Shown here: positions 1 to 8,303 of the stretch, one piece after another | How the letters are laid out: the number at the start of each line of letters is the position of its first letter | Numbering within the stretch: position 1 is the stretch's first letter | Source: Limobrevibacterium gyesilva | Lineage (GTDB): Bacteria > Pseudomonadota > Alphaproteobacteria > Acetobacterales > Acetobacteraceae | Assembly: GCF_025989185.1 (NCBI RefSeq) | Contig: NZ_JAPDNT010000033.1 | Location: forward strand, 1-41,625 | Reading direction: 5' to 3' | DNA: 41,625 nt | The notes under the pieces: model-generated | Told to the model about the DNA's origin: nothing | Databases searched by the model: none | What the model saw: the letters and a program-made list of their open reading frames with translations, nothing else | Made by a program: the position numbers and the translations under genes

Positions 1-1018
1 GCGTGACCAGGGCCGCGCGCGCGCCCGGCTGCTCCAGCGCGTCGCGCAGCACCAGCGCGATCGCCACCGCCTCCTCCTGCTGGTCGGCGGGCTCCAGGCG
101 CAGCAGATTCGATGTGTCGATGGCAGACGGCGCCCGCCAAGCCTGCAGCGACGCGGCCGGCAGCAGCGCCTGCGACAGCGTGCGCACGCGGCCACCCGCC
201 GTGCGCCATTCCGAAACGTCAGCCCGCGTGGCGCCCAGCCCTTGCAGCAGGCGCCGCAGCCCGGCCTGCGGATGGCTCTCGTCCAGCGCGTCCCAGGCGT
301 CGTCGGGCAGGGTATGGTCCAGGCCCGGCAGCACCACCAGCCCGTGCGGCAGCCGCGCCACGCTGCGCAGCAGCCGGGCGACCGCGGGAATGCCGCCGGT
401 GGTGCCGGCGACCCATACCGGCTCGTCCGGCGCCTGATCCTCCCAGGCGGCGGCCTGGGCCTTCAGCAGCCGCACCTGGCGCTCGGCCGGGTTCATCAGC
501 CCCTGCCCCGCCAGCCAGGCCGGCCAGGCGCGGGTGACGATATCGAGGAATTCCAGTGTCACCCGCCAATGCTCGGCATGCTCGGCATCGGCAGCCCGCG
601 CCAGCGCCTCCGGCAGGTCGAGCTCGGCGCGCTCGGCCTCGTCCATCAGCGCTGCCAGCTCCTGGGCCAGCATCCAGGCGCGGTCGGCGGTGCGCACGCC
701 GCCGCGCGCTTCCGGCAGTGCGAGGATCAGGCGCGACAGGGCGGCAAGACGCTGCGCCGTCTCGACCGCCGGCGGCAGGTCGAGTGCTCCGGCCAGGGTC
801 AGCGGCGCCTCGTCCAGCGCGCCCAGGGCGGTGATACGCGGCAGCAGCAGCGGGCGGCCATCGCCGGCGCGCAGGAACGCCTCGGACAGCGCGCGGGCGG
901 CGCGGCGTGTGGGCAGCAGGATCAGGCCGCGCGCCAGTTCGTCGCCTGCCCGCTCCAGCCATTTCGCCGCCAGCGCATCGAGGAACGGCGCGTCGGCCGG
1001 CAGGGAGACGAGGTTCAT
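1..1018 (-). CDS. addB: AddB, double-strand break repair helicase-nuclease subunit (N-terminal part, cut by window edge)
   Basis: AddB pairs with AddA to resect double-strand breaks for RecA-dependent recombination, replacing RecBCD in most Alphaproteobacteria. The frame opens with MNLVSLPADAPFLDALAAKW, followed by the LPTRRAARAL segment typical of the degenerate helicase start of AddB. The visible part ends with the conserved QQEEAVAIALVLRDALE and a following LVT. About 339 codons are visible and the rest, including the iron-sulfur nuclease domain, lies outside the window. The ATG overlaps the TGA of the upstream nucleotidyltransferase as ATGA, so translation is probably coupled. The family call is firm from these motifs and from the tsaE-murU-addB gene order. 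Confidence 0.93.
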   Translation of the reverse strand, partial: MNLVSLPADAPFLDALAAKWLERAGDELARGLILLPTRRAARALSEAFLRAGDGRPLLLPRITALGALDEAPLTLAGALDLPPAVETAQRLAALSRLILALPEARGGVRTADRAWMLAQELAALMDEAERAELDLPEALARAADAEHAEHWRVTLEFLDIVTRAWPAWLAGQGLMNPAERQVRLLKAQAAAWEDQAPDEPVWVAGTTGGIPAVARLLRSVARLPHGLVVLPGLDHTLPDDAWDALDESHPQAGLRRLLQGLGATRADVSEWRTAGGRVRTLSQALLPAASLQAWRAPSAIDTSNLLRLEPADQQEEAVAIALVLRDALEQPGARAALVT

Positions 1019-1746
1019 GCCGCCGCCCGCCGCCCTTCCGCGACCGCCCGGGCGATCAGCCGGGCTTCGGCGTCCACCAGGTCGGGCGGCGTGGACAGGT
1101 GGAACCACAGCCCGTCATGCACCACGCCGCGCAGCCGGCCGCGTGCGATGGCGCGGTCCCATAACCGGTTCATGCTGAACTTCCCCGCCGGCGCATCGGC
1201 GAACAGGGCCGGGCCGACGATCTGGATGCCGGCATAGACATAGGGGACGATCTCGTGCTCCGCCGGGCGGCGCAGCAGGCCCATGGGATCGAGCGCGAAA
1301 TCCCCGGTGCCGATCTCGGCCCGCACCTGGAAGCTGCGATGCACCAGCAGCAGCCCGTCCATGCTCCCGGCGTTCCAGAGCTGGCGCAGCAGGGACAGCG
1401 CCGGCGTCGGGCCATCCAGCCAGAACGAGTCGCCGTTGACCACGAAGAACGGGTCGGGGCCCAACAGGTCGAGTGCGGCGCGCACGCTGCCGCCGGTGTC
1501 GAGCAGCGCATCCTCGCGCTGCAGGATGGTGCGCGGGCCATGGCCGCGCTCCGCCAGATGGGCGGCGACGCGGTCGGCCTGCCAATGCGCGTTCACCACC
1601 ACGGTGTCGACCCCGGCCTCGCGCAGCCGGTCGAGCGCGTGATCCAGCAGCGCCCTTCCGCCCAGCGGCAGCAGCGGCTTGGCGGTGGCATCGGTCAGCG
1701 GGCGCATGCGCGTGCCCAGGCCGGCGGCCAGCAGCATCGCCTTCAT
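1015..1746 (-). CDS. murU: MurU-like nucleotidyltransferase (N-acetylmuramate 1-phosphate uridylyltransferase family)
   Basis: This 243-residue protein is a sugar-phosphate nucleotidyltransferase. Residues 6-18 carry the nucleotide-binding loop LAAGLGTRMRPLT, Lys23 sits in the following KPLLPL segment, and NGD at 104-106 is the metal-binding region. In the MurU pathway the enzyme makes UDP-MurNAc from MurNAc 1-phosphate, recycling cell wall and bypassing fosfomycin-sensitive synthesis. The ATG overlaps the tsaE stop and the TGA overlaps the addB start, each as ATGA, so three genes form one coupled operon. The kinase AmgK, which usually lies between tsaE and murU, is absent here. The exact sugar substrate is inferred from family and neighbourhood. 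Confidence 0.85.
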   Translation of the reverse strand: MKAMLLAAGLGTRMRPLTDATAKPLLPLGGRALLDHALDRLREAGVDTVVVNAHWQADRVAAHLAERGHGPRTILQREDALLDTGGSVRAALDLLGPDPFFVVNGDSFWLDGPTPALSLLRQLWNAGSMDGLLLVHRSFQVRAEIGTGDFALDPMGLLRRPAEHEIVPYVYAGIQIVGPALFADAPAGKFSMNRLWDRAIARGRLRGVVHDGLWFHLSTPPDLVDAEARLIARAVAEGRRAAA

Positions 1747-2198
1747 GCCAGCGCTCCGATCCGGTCGGGCCAGCCGGACAGCACGGCGGCGCGCGCATCG
1801 CCGTCCAGGGGGCGCAACGCGACGGTCAGCGCATCCTCGGGCCGCAGTGCGCCCAGCCGTTCCGGCCATTCCACCAGCACGATGTCGGCGCGCGCATCGT
1901 CCCAGCCGAGCTCGGCCAGCGCCGCGGGCCCGTCGAGCCGCCACAGGTCGAAATGGTGCACCGGCCCGTGCCGGGTGTCGTAGCTCTGCACCAGCGTGTA
2001 GGTCGGGCTGGGCACGTCCAGCGCCGGATCGGCGGCGGCGGCGCGCAGGAAGGCGCGGGCGAGCGTGGTCTTGCCGGCGCCCAGCGGGCCCTCCAGCAGG
2101 ATGGCGTCGCCGGGACGGGCGCGGTCGGCGATGGCGGCGGCCAGCGCGCCGGTGGCCGCGAGGTCCGGCAGGGTGCGGGTGACGGTGGATGTCGGCAT
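1743..2198 (-). CDS. tsaE: TsaE, tRNA threonylcarbamoyladenosine biosynthesis ATPase
   Basis: TsaE is the P-loop ATPase that works with TsaB and TsaD to make the t6A modification at position 37 of ANN-decoding tRNAs. The 151-residue product has a Walker A motif GPLGAGKTT at 37-45, the SPTYTLVQSY segment at 64-73, HFDLWRL at 82-88 and the EWPER motif at 110-114, all hallmarks of TsaE. Its length is normal. I chose the ATG at 2198 because it starts just before the conserved core; a longer frame from 2282 would run into the divergent reductase gene. It heads the operon with the MurU-like gene and addB. Confidence 0.95.
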   Translation of the reverse strand: MPTSTVTRTLPDLAATGALAAAIADRARPGDAILLEGPLGAGKTTLARAFLRAAAADPALDVPSPTYTLVQSYDTRHGPVHHFDLWRLDGPAALAELGWDDARADIVLVEWPERLGALRPEDALTVALRPLDGDARAAVLSGWPDRIGALA

Positions 2199-2275
2199 GA
2201 AGCCACTCTGCCGCAGGCGGGCGCGCCGCCACAACTGCGGCTTGCCTCGCCGCCGTTCCCGGCTAGTTTGCCGGC

Positions 2276-3292
2276 ATGACACAACAGATCGATACCGACG
2301 TCGCCATCATCGGCGCGGGCCCGGTGGGCCTGTTCGCCGCGTTCGAGCTGGGCATGCTGAAGATGCGCAGCGTGCTGATCGACGCGCTGGCCGAGATAGG
2401 CGGGCAATGCACCGCGCTGTATCCGGAAAAGCCGATCTACGACATCCCGGCGCATCCGGCGATCGAGGCCGGCGACCTCATCGCCCAGCTTGAACGCCAG
2501 ATCGCCCCGTTCAGTCCCGCGCGCCTGCTGGGCCGCCGGGTGGACCGGCTCGAAGGGGCCGCCGGCGGCTTCACCCTGGGCACCGACCGCGGCGACACGG
2601 TGCGGGCCAAGGCGGTGATCGTGGCCGTCGGCGCCGGCGCGTTCGGCCCCAACCGGCCGCCGCTGGAAGGGCTGCCGGGCTACGAGGCCAGCGGCGCGGT
2701 GCAATACTATGTGCGCCGGCGCGAGGATCTGCGCGGCAAGCGCATCGTGATCGCCGGCGGCGGCGACTCGGCCGTTGACTGGGCACTCGTCCTGCGCGGC
2801 ATCGCGTCCAGCATCCAGGTGGTGCATCGCCGGGCGAAGTTCCGCGCCGCCCCCGAGAGTGCCGCGCAACTGGACGCGGCGGCCAGGCGCGGCGAGGTGG
2901 AGATGGTGATCCCCTACCAGCTCCATGCCCTGCATGGCGCGAACGGGATGCTGGAATCGGTGGAGGTGGTGGATCTCGAAGGGGCCACGAAGCGCCTGCC
3001 GGCCGACGTGCTGCTGCCGTTCTTCGGCCTGTCGATGGACCTGGGCCCGATCGCCGGCTGGGGGCTGGCGCTGGAGCGCAACCACGTGGCGGTGACGCCC
3101 TCCACCTGTCAGACCAGCGTGCCCGGCATCTTCGCCATCGGCGACGTGGCGAACTATCCCGGCAAGCTCAAGCTGATCCTGCAGGGCTTCTCCGAGGCGG
3201 CGATGGCAGCGCATGCCATCCATCCGATCGTGTACCCCGACGTGGCGCTTCATTTCGAGTACTCGACCACGAAGGGCGTTCCGGCCGCGTAG
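2276..3292 (+). CDS. Ferredoxin/flavodoxin--NADP+ reductase, thioredoxin-reductase-like type
   Basis: This 338-residue flavoprotein moves electrons between NADPH and ferredoxin or flavodoxin in the cytosol. An FAD-binding GAGPVG lies at 13-18, a second nucleotide-binding IAGGGDSA at 159-166, an HRR at 184-186 suited to binding the NADPH phosphate, and the C-terminal FAIGDVANYPGKLKLI segment binds FAD. No CxxC redox pair is present where thioredoxin reductase has one, which separates it from TrxB and supports the YumC/Rhodopseudomonas-type FNR class. It is transcribed divergently from tsaE across a spacer of about 77 bases that must hold both promoters. Confidence 0.93.
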   Translation: MTQQIDTDVAIIGAGPVGLFAAFELGMLKMRSVLIDALAEIGGQCTALYPEKPIYDIPAHPAIEAGDLIAQLERQIAPFSPARLLGRRVDRLEGAAGGFTLGTDRGDTVRAKAVIVAVGAGAFGPNRPPLEGLPGYEASGAVQYYVRRREDLRGKRIVIAGGGDSAVDWALVLRGIASSIQVVHRRAKFRAAPESAAQLDAAARRGEVEMVIPYQLHALHGANGMLESVEVVDLEGATKRLPADVLLPFFGLSMDLGPIAGWGLALERNHVAVTPSTCQTSVPGIFAIGDVANYPGKLKLILQGFSEAAMAAHAIHPIVYPDVALHFEYSTTKGVPAA

Positions 3293-3512
3293 TGGATAAA
3301 ATCTGACGCCTGGTTCCCGTCATGTAGATCGCGTCCGCACGTTACGGCCTCAGGATGGCAGATCTGGCGTCGAATGCGCGTGAGGCACGCCATACCCTGC
3401 CGCGACGCTCATCGAAGCGGCAGAAATCAAGAATTTCGCGCCCCGCCCGAGGTGTCTGCCTTCGCGATCATGAGCGCCATCGCACACGACGGGTTGGCGA
3501 CGTGATCGTTCC

Positions 3513-3962
3513 TCAGCGAACCGCCGTTGCGCGAGCCGCCAAGTCTTTTCGACAGGCCTCGCCGAACTCGTTCAGGAAGTCCATCCCGCCCTTGCGAGCG
3601 TAGTCCATCATTTCATGGAGCGTGCGGTTTGGCCCGAGGTAGGTCGCGATAATGGTATCCTCGACGCGCACAGCCGCATCAACGACGGCGCGGTCGGAAA
3701 TCAGACGCATGCGACCGACCATGGCGTAGAGCCGCACCAGAGCGGTGACATCGTCTGTCTGGTGGGTGAGGGCGTCTCCAAAAAGGCGCGAGGCTTCAGT
3801 GATGAAGTCGCTGTAAAGAGCCTCCAGCCTGGTCCTTTCCGCTTCGCGATGTGCGTGGCGAAGCTGCGCTCGCTGCGTCACCCATGACGTTGCGAACGAC
3901 GTCAGCCCGCCGATGGTTGCGCCCGCCAAGGCCGCGAGTGCCGAGACATACGCCGAGTCCAA
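3513..3962 (-). CDS. Conserved hypothetical protein with N-terminal membrane anchor
   Basis: The product begins with a short hydrophobic segment (SAYVSALAALAGATIGGLTS) and continues as a charged, helical cytosolic domain with the segments EALYSDFITEASRLFGDAL and PNRTLHEMMDY. I recognise this pattern as a widespread hypothetical family but no function is known to me. No ATG suits the start. I chose the TTG at 3962 because GGAGGG lies a few bases upstream; a second TTG at 3974 in the same frame would add four residues. Local base composition is less GC-rich than in the flanking genes and nothing suggests an operon, so the gene may be a transferred island gene. Confidence 0.75.
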   Translation of the reverse strand: MDSAYVSALAALAGATIGGLTSFATSWVTQRAQLRHAHREAERTRLEALYSDFITEASRLFGDALTHQTDDVTALVRLYAMVGRMRLISDRAVVDAAVRVEDTIIATYLGPNRTLHEMMDYARKGGMDFLNEFGEACRKDLAARATAVR

Positions 3963-4183
3963 ATCGCCCTCCAAGAGAATGCCGTCTTTGGCGATAGCCG
4001 GAACGCGCGTGGGCAGGCCAGTGAGCGGTGCACAAATCAGGAATCCTGCACCACTCGTCGGGGCCAGCCCGCCCAGTGGCTTACCCGATGCACAAGTCTG
4101 GTGCGGATGTCCGCTTCGGGTCCGCGGGCGGCCATGGCTCGGGGGGTAGCAAGCGTCAGAGCTTATTTACTGGATGGTGAACG

Positions 4184-4435
4184 TCAGGAGCACCCGTGAT
4201 CGAGCAGGGCCTGACCCCGCGATGTCAGGACGACGCGGGACCCGCTCATGGCTGAGCGGCCATCGGTGTCGATCCGCACGAGACCGTCGCCCAACGCATC
4301 CTCCCAGACGGAAAGCCGTGGGCAGGTGCTGCGCCAGGCCTCCATGGTGTCGGCGTAGGTTCGCGGGCACGCGGCGACCCAGGTCAGGAACTGACGCAAT
4401 GCGAGACCGGCCGCCTGCTCCGTCGGCTCGTGCAT
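4184..4435 (-). CDS. Small conserved hypothetical protein
   Basis: This 83-residue soluble protein contains a tryptophan- and arginine-rich core (FLTWVAACPRTYADTMEAW followed by TCPRLSVWEDAL). It ends with a strand-turn region (VVLTSRGQALLD) resembling a small winged-helix wing, which is only a resemblance. I chose the inner ATG at 4435 because GGAGG lies five bases before it; an upstream in-frame ATG at 4447 lacks such a site. Similar short proteins occur in other Alphaproteobacteria, but I know of no function. The roughly 220 bases between it and the next gene upstream in sequence order (3963-4183) hold no gene I can support. Confidence 0.7.
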   Translation of the reverse strand: MHEPTEQAAGLALRQFLTWVAACPRTYADTMEAWRSTCPRLSVWEDALGDGLVRIDTDGRSAMSGSRVVLTSRGQALLDHGCS

Positions 4436-4537
4436 GGCATCCTCCATTCGTCCGCGGGACCGGACAGGAGCCTAGTGCAGACGCCTGTCCGGTTCGCGAT
4501 CCCGACAACACCGCCTGCCCCTGAGTGACCACTCGCG

Positions 4538-4861
4538 CTACTCCCCCTCCGTGGGCCCGGAGCCGGCACGCGCCAGATGCGGGCCGAGCCGCCCGCACAG
4601 GAACAGCAGCAGCATGCGGTAGTCGCTCGCCAGCGACCACAGCGGATGGCCGAAGGTCTCCGGACGGTTCCCTTCGAGGAACACATGCGCCGTCCAGGCG
4701 AAGCCGTAGCCGATGACCGGCGCCGCGATCAGCCAGCGCCAGTCCCACACGGCCAGGAACAGCGCCGCAAGCGCGAGCAGGCTGCCGATGTAGTGCAGCG
4801 CCCGCGTTTGCGGCCGCGCGTGCGCGCGCAGATAACGCAGCCAGAACGCCTCATAGGTCAT
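4538..4861 (-). CDS. DUF962 / Mpo1-like membrane protein
   Basis: The 107-residue product matches the DUF962 (YGL010w/Mpo1) family. It opens with MTYEAFWLRYLRAHARPQTR, has two or three hydrophobic spans (about 24-40, 43-62 and 82-90), and keeps the polar residues His23, His59, EGNRP at 63-67 and His72. Yeast Mpo1 is an iron-dependent dioxygenase that shortens 2-hydroxy fatty acids. The histidines are compatible with that chemistry, but the bacterial role is unproven. The ATG at 4861 follows a G-rich stretch and gives the family's usual start. It lies just downstream of the aldolase gene on the same strand and is probably cotranscribed with it. Confidence 0.85.
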   Translation of the reverse strand: MTYEAFWLRYLRAHARPQTRALHYIGSLLALAALFLAVWDWRWLIAAPVIGYGFAWTAHVFLEGNRPETFGHPLWSLASDYRMLLLFLCGRLGPHLARAGSGPTEGE

Positions 4862-4889
4862 GAGGCCCCCCGATGGCTCAGGCCATGCG

Positions 4890-5663
4890 TCAGGTGGCGT
4901 AGTCGGGCTCTTCCTTGTCGAGGATGCGGCGCCAGGCATCGAGATGCATGCGCGCATCGGACTTGCCGCCCCACGGGCCGTTGTAGCGGCGGCGCAGGCG
5001 CTCCGGCAGGCGGCGCAGCGGCTGGCCGGTGGACATCGCGGTCATCTGGTACATCACCGTGCGCTCGGCGCTGAACAGCTCGTCGAACGCGTCGTGCACG
5101 GTGGGGCCGACCACGGTCACGCCGTGGCTGGCCATGATCATGATGGTCTTGTCGCCCATCAGGTCGGCGATGCGGTCACCTTCCGAGTTGTCGCCCACCG
5201 GCGCGTCGCCCTGCGCGTCGATCACCACGCGGTCGTTCAGCATCAGGTTGTTGTGGTGCGCCAGCGCGATCTCGGGGTTCTGCAGCAACGACAGCGCGGT
5301 GAGGTATTGCGGATGCACGTGCAGCACGCAGGCCGCGGCGGGATTGCGCAGGTGGATGCGGGCATGGATGTGGAACGCCACCTTGCGCAGCTCGCCCTTG
5401 CCGCGCAGCACGCGGCCGTCGAGATCGCAGACGATGAGGTTGGACGCCGTCAGTTCCTCGAACCGGTAGCCGCGCGGGTTGATGATGAAGGTCGGCGGAT
5501 CATCGGGGCGCTGCTGCGGCAGCATCAGCGAGTTGTGGTTGCCGATCTGCTCGTTCCAGTTGTGGCGCGCGGAAATGCGGAACACCGCGGCCATGTCGCA
5601 GCGCAGCCGCCATTCCTCGGCTTCGGCTTCGCTGGATGACAGGGAGTGGACGATCGCGGACAT
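4890..5663 (-). CDS. Class II aldolase/adducin family protein
   Basis: This 257-residue protein has the zinc-dependent class II aldolase fold used by fuculose- and ribulose-phosphate aldolases and related decarboxylases. Metal ligands are visible as His115 and His117 (VLHVHPQYL) and His180 (ASHGVTVVG), and the N-terminal substrate loop WNEQIGNHNS lies at 36-45. Without the phosphate-binding details I cannot name the substrate. The gene is divergent from the dipeptide-type ABC importer starting at 5784, so the two may share a regulated promoter region of about 120 bases. The aldolase may then act on the imported compound, which is inference only. Confidence 0.9.
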   Translation of the reverse strand: MSAIVHSLSSSEAEAEEWRLRCDMAAVFRISARHNWNEQIGNHNSLMLPQQRPDDPPTFIINPRGYRFEELTASNLIVCDLDGRVLRGKGELRKVAFHIHARIHLRNPAAACVLHVHPQYLTALSLLQNPEIALAHHNNLMLNDRVVIDAQGDAPVGDNSEGDRIADLMGDKTIMIMASHGVTVVGPTVHDAFDELFSAERTVMYQMTAMSTGQPLRRLPERLRRRYNGPWGGKSDARMHLDAWRRILDKEEPDYAT

Positions 5664-5783
5664 GGGGCCTCCTTGCGCGTCGGGCGTTATTTTCGTGCAT
5701 CGTGCCCTGGCACAACCTTCTTGCCAAGAGACGCTTTGGGCCGCAGCATCGCGATCTGGTGTTCGACAAGAAGGGAAATAAAA

Positions 5784-7334
5784 ATGCTCCGCCGCCGCAC
5801 CTTTAATGCAGGACTGCTCGCTTCCGCCGCACTTCCGATGCCCGCGATCGCCCAGGGCCTGCAAGGCAAGCGCGGCGGCGACGTCATCATCGCCCAACAG
5901 GCGCAGCCGCCCACGCTCGATGCCCAGACCACCACGGCCCAGGCCAGCCGCAACATCACGCTGCACGTCTATGAAACGCTGTTCACCCGCGACGAGGCGA
6001 GCAACCCGAAGCCGGACCTGGCCGAAGGCGTGGACATCGCCGCCGACGGCCTGACCTATCGCTTCACCCTGCGCACCGGCGTGAAGTTCCACAATGGCAA
6101 GACCATGACCTCGGCCGACGTGAAGGCCAGCATGGAGCGCTACGGGCGCATCGGCGGCTCGGCCTATGCCATGAAGCCGGTGGCCGCGATCGAGACGCCG
6201 GATGCCAAGACCGTGGTGATGAAGCTCAGCAGCGTGTCGCCCGGCTTCATCGAGGCGATCAGCTCGCCGCGCGCGCCCTTCGCCATCATGCCCGAGGAGG
6301 AATGCGCAAAGCCGCTGGGCCAGCCTGCGATGATCGGCACCGGACCGTTCCGCTTCGTCGAGTTCCGGCCAGACAGCCACGCCAAGCTCGCGCGCTTCGA
6401 CGACTATGTGCCCAACACCAACTACCAGAAGCGCGACGGCTTCGCCGGCCGCAAGACGGCGTTCTTCGATACCGTAACGTTCCGTTTCATGCCGGAGGGC
6501 GGCGCGCGCACGGCGGGGCTGCAGACCGGCGAGCTGCAGGTGCTGGAAGCGCTCGACGTCGCCGCGGCGAAACGGCTGAAGGACGACAAGAACGTCCGCA
6601 CCTACGAGATGATGCCCTGGGCGTTCCAGACCCTGATGATGAACACCAACTGGGGCCCGACCGCCAATGTCGATATCCGCCGCGCCATCCAGGCGGCGCT
6701 CGACCTGGAGGAGATCATGGCGATCTGCTCCGATGGCCTCTATCGCATGGATCCGGCCTGGCAATATCCCGGCACCAACTACTTCCCCGGCATTGACGGG
6801 CTCGACGCCTACATCAAGCAGGACCAGGCGAAGGCGCGTGCCCTGCTGCAGAAGGCCGGCTACAAGGGCGAGGAGCTGGAGGTCGTCACCGACAACGCCT
6901 TCCGCAACCATCTCGACACCGGCACCGTTGCCGCCCAGCAATTGCGCGCGGTCGGCATGAACGTGAAGCTCAGCGTGATGGACTGGCCGACCGTGCTGAA
7001 CCGCCGCACCCGGCCGGACGGCTGGAACCTGTGGCCGCTGGGCATGGGCATCGAGCCGTATGAAGGCCCCTACAACGTCGTCGGCTTCTTCTCCGGCGCG
7101 CAGCCGGTGCAGATCAAGGCCGATCCGGTGATCGAGGAAGCGCAGAAGCGCCTGACCACCGATCTCAGCCTGCAAGGCCGCATCGACGCGGTGAAGCAGT
7201 TCCAGGCCCGGGTCTACGACCAGGCGATCTCGGTGAAAGTGGGCGATATCGGCATCGTGCAGGCCACGCGCGCCAATGTCGTGAACTATGCGCCGTACCG
7301 CATCCCGCGCATGTGGGATTGCTGGTTCGCCTGA
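5784..7334 (+). CDS. ABC transporter substrate-binding protein, peptide/opine (SBP family 5)
   Basis: The 516-residue protein is a periplasmic receptor of the DppA/OppA type. It starts with a twin-arginine-like signal (MLRRRTFNAGLL, with cleavage likely after AIA). The mature part has the family hallmarks: the VYETLFTRD region, the PDLAEG and YRFTLRTGVKFHNGKTMTSADV stretches, and IGTGPFRFVEF. The ATG at 5784 is preceded by AAGGGAA. Two permease genes follow at once with little spacing, forming an importer operon. The ligand cannot be read from sequence; short peptides, opines or nickel-type ligands are all known for this family. Confidence 0.93.
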   Translation: MLRRRTFNAGLLASAALPMPAIAQGLQGKRGGDVIIAQQAQPPTLDAQTTTAQASRNITLHVYETLFTRDEASNPKPDLAEGVDIAADGLTYRFTLRTGVKFHNGKTMTSADVKASMERYGRIGGSAYAMKPVAAIETPDAKTVVMKLSSVSPGFIEAISSPRAPFAIMPEEECAKPLGQPAMIGTGPFRFVEFRPDSHAKLARFDDYVPNTNYQKRDGFAGRKTAFFDTVTFRFMPEGGARTAGLQTGELQVLEALDVAAAKRLKDDKNVRTYEMMPWAFQTLMMNTNWGPTANVDIRRAIQAALDLEEIMAICSDGLYRMDPAWQYPGTNYFPGIDGLDAYIKQDQAKARALLQKAGYKGEELEVVTDNAFRNHLDTGTVAAQQLRAVGMNVKLSVMDWPTVLNRRTRPDGWNLWPLGMGIEPYEGPYNVVGFFSGAQPVQIKADPVIEEAQKRLTTDLSLQGRIDAVKQFQARVYDQAISVKVGDIGIVQATRANVVNYAPYRIPRMWDCWFA

Positions 7335-7355
7335 CGCAGAACGGGAGAAGACGCC

Positions 7356-8303
7356 TTGTTCCGGCTCGCTGCTATCCGTCTGCTCGCCGCGGTGCCGGTG
7401 CTGATGGTGGTCTCCCTGGTTTCGTTCGGCCTCACGCTGCTGGTGCCGGGGGACATGGCCGCGGAGATGGCCGGTCCCTCGGCCACCGCCGCCGATCTCG
7501 CGCGCATCCGCGGGGAACTCGGCCTGGACCGGCCGCCGCTGGTGCGCATGGCCAGCTGGTACAGCGGGCTGCTCCACGGCGACCTCGGCCGCTCCGTCCT
7601 GCTCAACCAGGGGGTGACCGAGGCGATCCTGGAGCGGCTGCCGGTGACGCTGTCCCTGACCTGCCTCGCCCTCGGCCTCGCCTGCCTGGCCGGCATTCCC
7701 GCCGGCCTGGTGGCGGCGGCCAAGGCGCGAAGATGGCCCGACCAGGCGGCGATGGGGGCCGCGCTGGTGGGCCTGTCGCTGCCCGATTTCTGGCTCGGGC
7801 TGGTGCTGATCTGGGTGCTGGGCGTGAAGCTGAACCTGATGCCCACTGGCGGCTATGTGGCCTTGTCGGCCGATGCCGTCGGCTGGCTGCGCTCGATCAC
7901 GCTGCCCGCCGGCGCGCTGGCGCTGACCCAGCTCGGCCCGATCGCGCGCATGACCCGCTCCGCCGCCCTGGAGGTCGCCGACAGCGATTTCATCCGCACC
8001 GCCCGCGCCAAGGGCCTCACGGAGCCGCGCGTCTATGCCCGCCACGTGCTGTCCGGCGCGCTGGTGCCGATTCTCACCGTGGTCGGCATCGGCTTCGGCC
8101 TGTCCCTCGGCGGCGCGCTGGTGATCGAGCAGGTGTTCAGCCTGCCCGGCGTCGGCCGGCTGGTGATCGGCGCCGTGCTGCGGCGGGACTGGCCGGTGAT
8201 CCAGGGCGGGCTGCTGCTCACCGCCCTCGTGTTCGTGATGGTGAACCTGATCGTCGACCTGCTGTACCTCTGGGTCGATCCGCGGCTGCGGAGCAACGCA
8301 TGA
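7356..8303 (+). CDS. ABC transporter permease, DppB/OppB type
   Basis: This 315-residue inner-membrane permease has about six membrane spans. It carries the ATPase-coupling EAA loop FIRTARAKGLTEPRVYARHV and the conserved C-terminal segment LPGVGRLVIGAVLRRDWP that marks DppB-type subunits. Translation probably starts at a TTG at 7356, with GGGAGAAG five bases upstream and no better ATG nearby. Its TGA overlaps the ATG of the partner permease as ATGA, so the two are translationally coupled in equal amounts. The ligand follows that of the binding protein encoded just upstream. Confidence 0.94.
   Translation: MFRLAAIRLLAAVPVLMVVSLVSFGLTLLVPGDMAAEMAGPSATAADLARIRGELGLDRPPLVRMASWYSGLLHGDLGRSVLLNQGVTEAILERLPVTLSLTCLALGLACLAGIPAGLVAAAKARRWPDQAAMGAALVGLSLPDFWLGLVLIWVLGVKLNLMPTGGYVALSADAVGWLRSITLPAGALALTQLGPIARMTRSAALEVADSDFIRTARAKGLTEPRVYARHVLSGALVPILTVVGIGFGLSLGGALVIEQVFSLPGVGRLVIGAVLRRDWPVIQGGLLLTALVFVMVNLIVDLLYLWVDPRLRSNA

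Noticed and set aside
3355-3603. Plus-strand frame after the NADP reductase gene
   Set aside because: Arg/Ser-rich translation with no ribosome site; it overlaps the 3' end of the better-supported minus-strand hypothetical.
4090-4140. A stretch containing TGTCCGCTTCGGGTC that recalls a dispersed repeat seen in rhizobial genomes
   Set aside because: Only one short copy is present and the resemblance is from memory, so I cannot call a repeat family.
5664-8045. Very long minus-strand open frame running through the binding-protein and permease genes
   Set aside because: It is the antisense shadow of well-supported genes in GC-rich DNA; the translation is Arg/Gly/His/Ala-rich with no domain. Only its end, the class II aldolase, is real.
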